This document shows positions 19,522-28,989 of a DNA stretch of 42,500 nucleotides, piece by piece. The DNA is from Prorocentrum cordatum (lineage: Eukaryota; Sar; Dinophyceae; Prorocentrales; Prorocentraceae). The notes below the pieces were generated by a model. It saw nothing but the letters and a program-made list of their open reading frames with translations. It searched no databases and was not told the origin of the DNA. Positions within the stretch are counted from its first letter, which is position 1; every line of letters starts with the position of its first letter. The DNA is taken from NCBI GenBank assembly GCA_963575745.1, contig CAUYUJ010015942.1:132874-175373 (forward strand), in the 5' to 3' direction. Position numbers and translations under genes: made by a program.

Positions 19522-19905
19522 GAATGGCTCGAGGACGTTTCAAGCGAAGCGACAGAATTGCAGAGGATGTCTCAAGCGAAATAAGCATGTGTTCGAGGAT
19601 ATTTCTAGCGAAACGAGCACGCATGCGAGGGTGTTTCAAACGATGCAAGCATTTGCTTGAGGATGTCTCAAGCGAGTCTCAAGCGAAACATCAAATTATT
19701 TCAAGGATGTCTCAGGCAAATGCATCAATAGCCTCAGGAGTCTCAAACGAAACAAACAATTATGTCGAGGATGTCTCAAGCGAAACAAGAAATTTGTCGA
19801 GGATCTCTCAAGCGAAGTAACACATAAGTTCGAAGATATGCCAAGAGAAAGAAGTGGTTCGTCGAGGATGCCTCAAGCGAAGCGAGAGTGCTTTCGAGGA
19901 TGTCT
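19522..19905 (+). repeat. 32-33 bp repeat array upstream of gene C
   Basis: About 11-12 units with the 'gaggatgtctcaagcgaaac' core, some with 'gtttcaagcg' or 'atttctagcg' variants and one partial unit at about 19672-19690. The array ends 5 bases before the spliced-leader relic of gene C. Confidence 0.8.
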
Positions 19906-19909
19906 TCTT

Positions 19910-19932
19910 TCCGTAGTCCACCCTGGCTCGAG
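19910..19932 (+). other. DinoSL spliced-leader relic of gene C
   Basis: 'tccgtagtcca' then 'ccctggctcgag' matches the leader at both ends with a changed centre and one inserted base. It is followed by 'gatttcgagcacg', sharing 'tttcgagcacg' with the bases after the relic of gene D. The first ATG, at 19985, opens gene C. Confidence 0.7.
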
Positions 19933-19984
19933 GATTTCGAGCACGAGCGAGGAACGCACCTGGAGCGAGCGCGCTGCGGGCGAC

Positions 19985-20335
19985 ATGGCCAAGCGGACGA
20001 CTGTCTCCAAGAAGCCAGCGCAGGCGCCGAGGGAGCCCAAGCCTTCTGTCGCGGAAAAGCCAGCGCAGAACTAGAGGAAATCCAAGCCGACACTCGTGAA
20101 GATCGAGACGGAACTCAAGGTCGAGACTGCGGTCCAAACCGGCGTCAAGCAGCAAAGGGCGGAGACCGAGACAGAGGTCGAGACCGAGCTCGACCCCGCC
20201 CAAGAGAACGCATGGAGGGCCTCTCTCGCGCGCGGCAAGACAGCCGAGCAGTTCCAGTCAGGCGGGCCCACGCAGTTCCAGGACGACGAGCTTCAGCCGA
20301 GAGAGGCCAGGGTCGATTCGAGTGAGCCACTCTAG
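19985..20335 (+). pseudogene. Gene C: short charged protein, broken by an in-frame TAG; likely retrogene
   Basis: From the first ATG after the relic, the frame reads MAKRTTVSKKPAQAPREPKP and reaches a TAG at 20072-20074. The same frame continues past it (RKSKPTLVKIETELKVETAV) to a TAG at 20333-20335, giving 116 codons before the final stop. The N-terminal part is basic and Lys/Pro-rich. The second part is acidic, with an ETETEVETELD stretch. The constant codon bias on both sides of the stop suggests one original frame with a single nonsense change. Stop recoding cannot be excluded. Family not recognised. Confidence 0.55.
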
Positions 20336-20451
20336 ATGGCCGAGGCGCTACTCTTGCGAGCTAACCGAGGCTGGGCGCGAAGAAAAATGTCGAGTGGCCC
20401 AGCATCGAGGCCCCCACTCGATGAATTCAAGAGAACCCCAAGAGAACCCTC

Positions 20452-21141
20452 GAGGATGTCTCAAGCGAAACAAGCATACACTCGAGGATGTCTCAAGCAA
20501 AGCGAGAGAGTTGTCGAAGATGTCTCAAGCGAAACGAGAGATTGTTTGAGGATGTGTCAAGCGAAACAAGCAAGTGTTCGAGGATGTCTCCAGCGAGATG
20601 AGAGATTTGCCGAGGATGTCTCAAGCGAAACGAAAGATTCGTTCGAGGATGCGTCAGGCGAAACAAGAATTTGCTAGAGGACGTGAGAGGGGTGATGCGG
20701 GGGAGAGAGGGGGGGAAGGGGGGCGAGCAGCAGCGGCAGCAGGAGGGGCAGGAGGCGGAGGAGGAGGAGGAGGAGCAGGAGCAGGAGCAGGAGCAGGACG
20801 GAGGGAGGATGGAGGCGGCGGCGGCGGCGGCGGCAGGCGGATGGGCTTCGAGCTGAGATCTCGAGCCTGGAGCCTCGAGCTTGGACCCTCGACTAAGGAA
20901 ACGCCAAGATAATACCCGAGAGGGACCTCAAGAGGACCCCAAGCATTCTTTCGAGATGCCTCAAGCGAATCAAGCGTTTGTTCAAGGATGTCTCAAGTGC
21001 ATCGAGCATGTGTTCAAGGACTTTAAAGCGAAACGACCAATGTCGCAAGGACGTCTCAAGCGAAACAAGCAGTGCTTAAGGAATCCTGTCCTGGTTATCC
21101 TCCCCCTGCTCCTTCTCCCTTCTCCTCCCTCCTCCCTCTTC

Positions 21142-21172
<31 letters not shown>

Positions 21173-21660
21173 CCTCTCTCTCTCTCTCTTTTTTTCTGTG
21201 TGTTGCTTTATGTTTCTTTCTTTCTTGCATTCCCTCTCTCTCTCTCTCTTTTTCTCTCTCTCTCTCTGTCTTTCTTTCTCCTCCTCCCCCTGGCGCCGTG
21301 AACTTGCTCATCGCTGGGGTTGATTATCCAGGGGAAACTCAGCACGTGAGCTCCCCTACGCGAGCACATGAACATTTCAATTTTCATTAAGCGATTGCAA
21401 AGTAAATCGAATAAATTTTGAACTTTGGATGTTTGCGTCTTCCTCTTCCTCTGTTATCCTGCTCTTCCCCCTTCTCATCCTTCTCATGTTTCTTTTCTTA
21501 TTCCTTTAGTTTTCTCTTTCTATTTCTTTTTCGTCTTGTCTCCCTGGCCCCCCTGAACTTGTTCATCGCTGGGTTTGATTATCCCGGGAAAACTAAGCAC
21601 ATGAGTTATCGTTAAGCGCTTGCAAATTTAAGTGTAAGAAGTTTTGGACTTTGGATTGTT
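20452..21660 (+). repeat. Compound module M2
   Basis: Same order as M1: about seven 32-33 bp units (20452-20685), polypurine with 'gagcaggagcaggagcag' (20690-20812), a GCG run, the link 'atctcgagcctggagcctcg' (20857-20906), 'gaggaccccaagcattcttt', more 32-33 bp units (20955-21070), 'cagtgcttaaggaatcctgt', a CT-rich tract (21095-21285), and the conserved blocks b1 (21291-21435) and b2 (21546-21660). Large parts of the link match M1 almost base for base. Confidence 0.8.
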
Positions 21661-21794
21661 GCTTCCTCCTTGTTCTCTCCTCCTCTTGCTCTTTCTCCTC
21701 TTCCTCATCCTCTCCCCCCTCTTCCCCTTATGCCTCCCCTTCCTCCCCTTCTCTTTCTATAGTTCTATTTAACTCTCTGTGTTTCTTCTCCTTC

Positions 21795-21985
21795 CCCCTC
21801 GGGCATGCCCCTGGGGCTTGCCCCTGGGCCTGCCCCTAGGGCCTGCCCCTAGGCCTGCCCCAGGCCTACACGCCTAGGCCCATCCCTAGGCCTACCCTTA
21901 GAGCCTACCCCTAGGCCCACCCCAGGCCTACCCCTAGGGCCTACCCCTAGGCCTACCCTAGGCCTACCCTAGGCCTGCCCTTCTT
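21795..21985. repeat. CCTAGG/AGGCCT-rich satellite, copy 2
   Basis: About 190 bp of 'cctgcccctagggcctgccc' grading into 'aggcctacccctagggccta', the same satellite as at 18035-18395. It again follows the conserved blocks of a module, so satellite and module appear to have been duplicated together. Confidence 0.85.
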
Positions 21986-22087
21986 TTTCTTATTCGAGGG
22001 CGTCTCAAGCGAACAACAGCAACAGCTCTCACACGATACAGGCACGCATTCGAGGTCTCAAGCAGCAGCAGCTCCGCAAAGACAACA

Positions 22088-22110
22088 TCCGTAGCCTTTC
22101 TGGCCCCAAG
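22088..22110 (+). other. DinoSL spliced-leader relic of gene D
   Basis: 'tccgtagcc' then 'tttctggccccaag' matches the leader with one inserted base and a few changes. Two decayed 32-33 bp units lie just upstream (from 21993). The first ATG after it is at 22177. Confidence 0.8.
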
Positions 22111-22176
22111 CCTTTCGAGCACGCCACTCGCGCAGAAGTTTCGCCTCTCGAGCGCGCCAGTCAAGCGCCAGTCGAC

Positions 22177-24261
22177 ATGAGCACGCCGATCAAGCGGCAG
22201 CCGCGCCTGTCAAGCTTATGGGGGCAATCTCGAGTCCGGTGGAATCCCCGAGCTCCCACAAGAAGCTCAGGAGCTCGCCTTACCTGTCTCCCGAGGCAAA
22301 GACGATGTTCTTCAAGCTCGAGGCGGAGAAGTCCGAGCAGGAGCGCCTCGCAGCCGCTGCTGAGCGCCGAGCGAAGGCGAGCACCGAGGGGAAGGTGCTC
22401 GACCCCGACGACACCGGCCGAGGCGTCGCTCGGGGGCCGAAGAAGGGCGGCAGACCCGAGGGCCCGAGTCGCAACTACCACGGGGCGCACAAGCCCCGAG
22501 CAGCTCCCACCCTGCGCCGAGACCCGCCCGCGCAGTGCAAGCTCCAGATCGTACTCGACTGGCGCAAGCAGGCCGACAAGCACGAGCTCGCGGACTTTTC
22601 CCAGCTCCCAGTCGGCGTCAAGACTCAGCTCACCGAGAAGTGGCGCTGGCCCTACGAGGCAGTCAAGAACTGGCACAAGAGGAGAGCGTCTCTCGAGAAG
22701 CTGGTCGCCACGGCGAGGCTCGGCAAGAACGGCGTCCGAGCCTGGGCGCGAGGTGGCAGAACTTCACTCCTGGCCTGGCGTGCCCCAAGCGTCCCCTCGA
22801 GGGAGTCATGGGCCGACTCGAGACCTGGTTCAAGCGGGAACGCATGTGCGGCCACGAGGTTCGCCACAAGACGGTCTTGACCAGGCTCAAGTACGAGCTC
22901 GAGTGGGAGAAGGACAAGCAGCTCCATCTCAAGAACAATGGCCACCCCTGGTACAACCCCGAGATTCTCAAGAGAATCTCCCGGCGGCTCGCGACCTCCA
23001 AGATCAACAACATGACCCGCAAGGGCCAGAAGTGGATCGACGAGGTCGTGCCCCCGAGGCTGCGCGCGTCAGGGCACGAGGGCCAGCGCCTCTCGGAAAC
23101 CAAGAACAAGACCCTCTCCGAGAGCAAGGCCAAGCTGACCTGGGCCACCGCCGACAGGTTCCAGCACCTCGTGGCGAGGGGCAGCGCCGAGGAGCTCAGC
23201 CTCTTCGTCGCAGACGCCGAGGCCTTCGCCGAGCGCAGGTGAGACACGAGCGCGGTCGTCGTCGACGCGACCGCGCTCTGGCTCAAGCTCCGAGGCGAGG
23301 AGAAAGTCTACCTCCACGAGCCCGAGCTCCAGGGCGCAAACCACAAGGCTCGGATCCAGAAGCTCCGCCGCAAGTTCCGCGAGACGCAGGCCGAGGCGGA
23401 CGAGGCAGCTTGGGGGGCCGAGCGAGAGAAGTTCTACAATGAGCATGGCGACAAGAAGCAGCAAGTAGACCAAGCGTACTCGAGCGCGGGCGACAAGTAC
23501 AGGCTCACGCTCATCAGCGCCTCGGGCGTCGAGGGGTGGTTCGACCCGAGCCGGGGACCGAGGTCAGCCAAGAAGCGCAGCGTGCTCCTAGTCCCGTGCG
23601 CGAGGCACTGCGAGATCTCCGACATGAACCTCGAAGACAACACCTGGCCCCGAGCGTCCGCTACGAGCGGGGCGACGGCGAGGCCGAGGTCTTCCGAGCA
23701 GGCGAGAACATCGGCACGATCATGAGGGGCTGGCGCCAAGCCCTCCTCGAGTTCGACCCCGAGGAGCGCGCCAAGATCTTCGAACAGATCGGCATCTGGG
23801 GCCAGCCGAAAGCCCGGGCGGACGAGCTCATTGCAAGCTGGACCATTGACTTCATCGAGCAAGAGCACGGCCAAGCCCTCGTCTTCGCAGATTGCCTGTC
23901 GAGCCAGTGGACCGAGAGCGTGACGCTCCGAGCTTGGCTCAAGAACATCGTCTACGCGCCGATGGTCCCAGACGCAACGAGCTTCCTCCAAGAACCCGAC
24001 ACCCACGAGCACAGCCAGCTCAAGGCGGCGATCCGCAGGGTCAAGAGCGAGATCCACTGGGCGGTCGAGCAGGAGTGGCTCCAGAAGGTCAAGGCCGAGC
24101 CCACCAAGGACTAAAAGTACCCGAGCAGCTGGGGGCCCTACGAGTGCATCTACTGCGTCTCCGAGGCCTACGAGCGCTTCCGCGAGGAGAACGAGGAGGC
24201 CGTGCCGCTCCAAGGCACGCAAGCGAACCAGATGCTCGCAGTGAGGCGGTGGGAGGGATAA
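22177..24261 (+). pseudogene. Gene D: DDE transposase-like protein, broken by frameshifts and stops; likely retrogene
   Basis: Four frames link into one protein-like path. The ATG at 22177 opens about 14 residues, then a frame change near 22210 leads to the main N-terminal frame. An HTH-like region follows (KLQIVLDWRKQADKHELADF, TEKWRWPYEAVKNWHKRRAS), as in pogo/Tigger-type DNA-binding domains. The frame changes again near 22745, a TGA lies at 23240, another frame change near 23650, and a TAA at 24112. Candidate acidic residues are D in VVVDATALW (23264), D in VFADCLSSQW (23890) and D in LQEPDTHEHS (23998), the last two 36 residues apart. The match is by pattern only and the first Asp is uncertain. 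It ends VRRWEG at 24261. Confidence 0.5.
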
Positions 24262-24900
24262 GGATGAGGAGGAGGAGGAGGAGGGGGGGGGGAGGAGGGG
24301 GGGGGGGGGGGGGGGAGGGAGGAGGGAGAAGGGAGGAGGAGGGAGGAGGGAGGAGGGGGGAGGAGGAGGAGGAGGAAGAGGAGGAGGAGGAGGAGATCGA
24401 GGAGGAGGAAGAGGAGGGGGGGGATCTCGAGCCTGGAGCTTGGACCTCCAACGAATTCAAGAGAATCCTAAGAGGATCTCCGAGAAAGCTTCCAAGATGA
24501 CCCCAAGCAGTCGCTCGAGGATGTCTCGAGCGAATCAGGCGTTTGTTCAAGAATGTCTCAAGCGAACCAGATGCTCGCAGTGAGGCGGTGGGAGGGGGGA
24601 GGAGGAGGAGGAGGACGACGACGACGAGGGGGAGGAGAGGGAGGAGGAAGGGAGGAGGGAGGGGGGGGGAGGGAGCAGGGAGGAGGGGGCAGGAGCAGGA
24701 GGAGGAGGAGGAAGATGAGGAGGAGGAGGAGCTCGAGGAGGAGGAGGAGGAGGAGGAGGAGGATCTCGAGCCTGGAGCTTGGATCTTCAACGAATTCAAG
24801 AGAACCCTAAGAGGATCTCCGAGAAAGCTTCCAAGATGACCCCAAGCAAGCATTCGTTCGAGGATGTCTCGAGCGAATCAGGCGTTTGTTCAAGGATGTC
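24221..24900 (+). repeat. Tandem duplication of about 339 bp including the 3' end of gene D
   Basis: The last coding bases of gene D, 'aagcgaaccagatgctcgca' followed by 'gtgaggcggtgggaggg', occur at 24221 and again at 24560. Each is followed by a polypurine tract, 'atctcgagcctggagcttgg', 'cgaattcaagagaa' and 'ctccgagaaagcttccaaga', then two 32-33 bp units. The second copy is therefore a tandem duplicate of the first with a different polypurine length. Confidence 0.8.
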
Positions 24901-25925
24901 TCAAGCGAAACAAGCAGTGCTGGAGGAATCCTGTTCTGCCCCACCTCCTCCTGCTCCTCCTTTCTTCTCCCCCTCCTCCTCCTTCCCCTCCTGATCCTTC
25001 CCCTCCTCCTCCTCTGCCTCCTGCTCCTCTACCTTCTCCTCTTCCTGCTATTCCTCCTCCTCCTTCTCCTTCTTCTCTCTTCCTTCTCTTCTCTTCTCTA
25101 CTCTCTTCTCTACACTCTCTCTCTCTCTCTCCTTCTCTCCTTCTCTGTATATCTCTATCTCGTTATCTATCTCTTTTTCCCCCTCCCTCCTGGCGCCCCG
25201 AACTTGTTTATCGCTGTGGTTGATTATCCTGGGAAAACGAAGCGCGTGAACAACCCTGCGCGAGCAGATGAAAATTTTAGTTGTCATCAAGCGCTTACAA
25301 ATTAAATCTAATAAGTTTTGAACATTGGATTTTCGTTTCCTCCTTTTCCTCTCCTCTCCCCTCCGCCTCCTCCTCCTGTTTTTCTTTTGTTTCTCTCTGT
25401 ATCTCTTTCTATTTCTCCGTTTCTCGCCCCCCGGCGCCCTGAACTTGTTTATCGCTGCGGTTGACGATCCTGGAAAAACGAGGCGCATGAGCTACCCTAC
25501 ACGAGCAGATGGAAATTCTAATTTTGTATAAAGCGCTTACAAATTAAATCTAATAAGTTTTCAACTTTGGATTTTCGTTTCCTCCTTCTCCTCTCCTCTC
25601 TCCTCCGCCTCCCCCTCCTTATGTTCTTCTTTTGTTTCTCTCTATATATCTTATTGTTTATCCTTCTTCTCGCCCCCTGGCGCCCGGACCTGGTTCATCG
25701 CCGCGGTTGATTATCCTGGGAAAACGAGGCGCGTGAGCTACCCTGCACGAGCAGATGAAAATTTTAAGTTTCAGCAAGCGCTTACAAATTAAATCTAATA
25801 AGTTTTGAACTTTGGATTTTCGCTTCCTCCTTCTCATCATCTCTCCTCCTCCTGCTCCTCCTGCTCTTCCTCTTTTCCATATATATATGTATCCATTCAT
25901 TTTCATGTTATTTAGATGTTGTTTC
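24262..25925 (+). repeat. Compound module M3
   Basis: A diverged third copy of the M1/M2 order: polypurine (twice, through the tandem duplication), the link 'atctcgagcctggagcttgg', 32-33 bp units, 'cagtgctggaggaatcctgt', a pyrimidine tract (24940-25190) and three conserved blocks, c1 (25190-25340), c2 (25432-25585) and c3 (25677-25830). Block starts are 241 and 245 bp apart, so this is a true tandem array. No CCTAGG satellite follows this copy. Confidence 0.75.
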
Positions 25926-25927
25926 AT

Positions 25928-26016
25928 CCTCTCTTCTCTCTCTCTCCCTCTCTCTCTCCCTCTTTCTCTTTTTCTCTCTCTCTCTCTCTCTCTGTCTTCC
26001 TCTCTCTCTCTCTATT

Positions 26017-26073
<57 letters not shown>
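25928..26073. repeat. (CT)n microsatellite
   Basis: About 145 bp of CTCTCT with scattered T runs, followed by a short C-rich bridge and a GGA tract (26104-26170) just before gene E. Confidence 0.85.
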
Positions 26074-26214
26074 AACCTTATATCCCCCCCTCCCCGTGGC
26101 CCCCCGCAGAGGAGAGGGAGGAGGAGGAGGAGAAGGAGGAGGAGAAGGGGGCAAAGGCGAGGAGGAGGATGGGTCGCGGCGAGGCCGGCCGAGCAGAACG
26201 AGCAGAGGATCGCG

Positions 26215-28086
26215 ATGGGCGACGAACCCTGGAGCTACTCCACCGAGGCTGGCCGAGGCATCGAGCCGAGACTGGCCAGGGAGAGGCTCGAGGCCGTTGC
26301 GAGCTGGCCCGAGAACGTGCCCCCAGTGCCCGACTGGAGCTTGCTAGACGGCGAGTGCTTCGCAGTCGAGGACTTGCCGAGGGACTACGAGGACGACGAG
26401 AACCCCTGCCTCCTCGAGCTTGCAGTGCTAGACCTCGGGCTCACAGACGAGCAGCGAGAGATGCTCAAGCCGCTTGAGGAGCGCATGAATAATATCCAGT
26501 TCCCGCGCGCCCTGGAAGGCCGAGTCAGGCTTCGCAAGGGAAAGCAAGCGCAATAACAAGTGGGCGAGCAAGTCCCGAGGCCAGTGCGTGGGCAAGCTGG
26601 CGGCCAAGTGGAACAAGGCGAAGCGCGAGCAGAAGGGCCGAGACGCACTCGAGAGCGAGAGCCGATGCATCGCCAAATCGAAGCTGACAGGGCGAGCCTC
26701 CACGCCGAAGACCTCCTTCGCAGAAGAGCTCAAGCAGAAGCTGAAAGCGAAGCGTAACAAGACGGCAACAGACGAGAAGAAGCATAACGAGGGCCTCGAG
26801 CCTTGCAAGGACTCGCCCTGGCGCGGCAAGATCGCGCGGGTCGACGAGGAGTGCTTGCACGAGGGCAGGCACGGCAGAGTTCAATACGTCTGGCGCGTCA
26901 AGGACTGCGAGGGCGAGTGCCAGCCCCGGGTGCTCGAGGTCGAGGCGGCGGCGATCTTCCAGATCCGCTCCAGCCAGGCACGAGGGGCAACGGGGCAAGG
27001 GCGGAAGCCGAGCAGAAGGGCCAGCGGAAGCAGAGCGGAAGTTGACGCGGAAGCCGAGCGGGAGTTCGCGCGGAAGCCGAGCGGAAGGGCAGCGGAAGCC
27101 GAGCGGGAGGTCGCCCCTAGTGACCCATCGGCCCTCGAACCTGGGAGGTTGTGGTCGAGCAGGAGTGGGCGCCCGCCAAGCCCTTCAAGATAGATTGGCG
27201 AGCGTGCAAGAGGTTCAAGCGCACCGAGCTCGCCAAGCATCTGGCGATCACGAATTGCGTGCTCGTCGAGAAGAGCCGCACCCTCGAGCTCGGCACAGTG
27301 CGAGCCCTGATAGGCGAGATCGAGGAGCGAGTGGGCGTTCCCGAGGATGTCCTGCTGATCGAGCCGGCAATCGCTGTCACCTGGGCCCGAGGAGACCCAG
27401 GCGACGACGGGCCCGCGACCGAGGCCCAGGACGAGCAGAAGGCCTGGCTCCAGAAACTCGAGAACGCCAAGCACATCCTCATTTGCGTCCACAGCGAGAA
27501 CCCAGCGCACTACACCTACCCCAAGGTGACCAAGGAGCACGCCAACGTGGCCATCGAGTACCGAGACGCCCTCAAGGTACCGTCCGACTCCGCCAAGCAG
27601 GCGGCCACGAGGATCCTCCGCAAGCTCCTGGGTCCTGAGGTCGAGTGCCCCGCTCCGAGCAACACGAGGTTCCAACTTGACGGGTGGTCCTGCGGCCTGT
27701 GGGTGGCGAGGCGGTTCGAGCGCGCCCTGCGCGAGATCCGCGGCGAGGGCCGCCTGCCTCCGAGCACCATCCAGGACATCTACTCGCGAGGCAACGAGTG
27801 GATCCAGAAGCTGCTAGATGCGAGCGACGACGCTGCCGCCCAGGCCCAGGCAAAGGGCAAGGCCAAGGCCAAGAGCAAGGCCAAGGATCCGCTGGAGGCC
27901 GAGCCCAAGCACGCCACCCTCGAGGCAGCCCTGCAAGCGGCCAGGGATTGCAAGGAATGCGAGATGCTCAAGGACGGGTCCAAAGGATGCAGGGCGTGCG
28001 TGGGCGAGCACTTCGAGGCGGTGCGCAAGAAGGGTTTCCTTGCGAGGGCAGCCAGGGAGTTCGAGAGCAAGGTTACGAACATGTGA
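26215..28086 (+). pseudogene. Gene E: Ulp1/C48-type cysteine protease, frameshifted
   Basis: Enzymes of this family cut SUMO or other ubiquitin-like tags, or viral and transposon proteins. The first part (26215-26556) opens at ATG 26215 and reads MGDEPWSYSTEAGRG. Near 26540 the frame must shift to continue as KWASKSRGQCVGKLAAKWN and IARVDEECLHEGRHGRVQYV. A second shift near 27120 leads to the protease domain. Catalytic candidates are His in AHYTYP (27508), Asp in EYRDALK (27565), and Gln and Cys in RFQLDGWSCG (27673 and 27691), in the family's H-D-Q-C order. A Lys/Ala-rich stretch and a CKEC ... CRAC putative zinc site follow, then a stop at 28086. No spliced-leader relic is visible upstream. 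The domain itself is intact; the N-terminal frames are not continuous. Confidence 0.65.
27000..27115 (+). repeat. GCGGAAGCCGAGC minisatellite inside gene E
   Basis: Seven or eight imperfect units of 'gcggaagccgagcgg' type lie between the middle frame and the protease domain of gene E. Unit lengths not divisible by three probably explain the frame change that follows. Confidence 0.7.
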
Positions 28087-28149
28087 CTGCGAGCAGTCTC
28101 AGCTGTTCCGAGCTTCTGCGCGAAACCCCAGCAACAAAAAACAATACGA

Positions 28150-28480
28150 TTCCGAGGATGTCTCAAGCGAAATAAGCAATTGTTCGAGGATGCCTCAAGC
28201 GAGACAAACAATTATTTGAAGGATGTCTAAAGCGAGATAAGCAATTCATTGACGATGTCTCAGGCGAAACCAACAATTAGTTCGAGGATGTCTCAAGCGA
28301 AGCAGACAATCATTTCGAGGATGTCTCAAGCGAAGCAAGCAATTCGTTGAGGATGTCTCAGGCGAAACAAACATTTATTTCGAGGGTGTCTCGAGCGAGA
28401 CGAGAGATTTGTCGAGGATGCCTGCAGCGAAACAAGGAATTATTTCTTTGAGGACGCCTCAAGCGAAACATGCAAGACTG
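28150..28480 (+). repeat. 32-33 bp repeat array upstream of gene F
   Basis: About ten units with 'gaggatgtctcaagcgaaac'-type cores and spacers such as 'aagcaattgttc', 'aacaattatttg' and 'aagcaattcgttg'. The last unit ends just before the spliced-leader relic of gene F. Confidence 0.85.
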
Positions 28481-28483
28481 ATA

Positions 28484-28507
28484 TCCGTAGTCATTTGGCG
28501 GCTCAAG
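28484..28507 (+). other. DinoSL spliced-leader relic of gene F
   Basis: 'tccgtagtcattt' then 'ggcggctcaag' matches the leader with one substitution and a 2-base expansion. 'attccgagctttccaaga' follows, matching 16 of 18 bases after the gene B relic. No ATG lies between the relic and 28585. Confidence 0.85.
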
Positions 28508-28584
28508 ATTCCGAGCTTTCCAAGAGTATCACAAACCAAGGCCCAAGCCGACGCGACAGAGCGCCAAGGCTCCGAGCATCGAGG

Positions 28585-28989
28585 ATGTCTTTGCCGAGCT
28601 TCTTCGACATGGATGAGATGCCCGAGATAAGCACGCAGCTACCGCCCGAGGCGCCCAAGGAGAGCGAGAAGCGCGATGACCCCAATAAGGATGAGAAACC
28701 GCTCCAGCACTCTAAGGGGAGCGGGAACGAGAAACCGCTCGAGGACGTCGAGAGCCAGAGGCGCACCAGAGAGCGGGGGGAGATCCCGAGCAGCAGCGAC
28801 AACGAGGAGAAGCGAGCCTACCAGAACGCCAAGCGCCGCCAGCCCGCACCGCAGCCAGAGGACGAGGAGCCCGAGGACGACGAGCCCGAGGACGACAGCG
28901 GCAAGCGCCCGAAGCTTGAGCCCGAGCCTGTTGTAGAGGCGCTCTCCGAGCGGCTCCAGCGCAAGTGGGCGCTCGAGGGTGCGCCCTAG
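28585..28989 (+). CDS. Gene F: small acidic, disordered protein, likely retrogene
   Basis: A 134-residue intact ORF whose start at 28585 is the first ATG after the spliced-leader relic. It begins MSLPSFFDMDEMPEISTQLP. A long charged middle (KESEKRDDPNKDEKPLQHSK) leads to an acidic run (EDEEPEDDEPEDDSG) and a short basic patch (KRPKLEPEP) that could be a nuclear localisation signal. The C-terminus (LSERLQRKWALEGAP) is similar to that of gene B. Together with the matching 5' leader this suggests B and F are distant paralogues. No enzyme motif or membrane segment. Function unknown. Confidence 0.75.
   Translation: MSLPSFFDMDEMPEISTQLPPEAPKESEKRDDPNKDEKPLQHSKGSGNEKPLEDVESQRRTRERGEIPSSSDNEEKRAYQNAKRRQPAPQPEDEEPEDDEPEDDSGKRPKLEPEPVVEALSERLQRKWALEGAP

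Noticed and set aside
23270-23295. 'ctctggctcaag' in gene D as a further leader relic
   Set aside because: It lies inside continuous coding sequence of gene D and only the last 10 bases fit.
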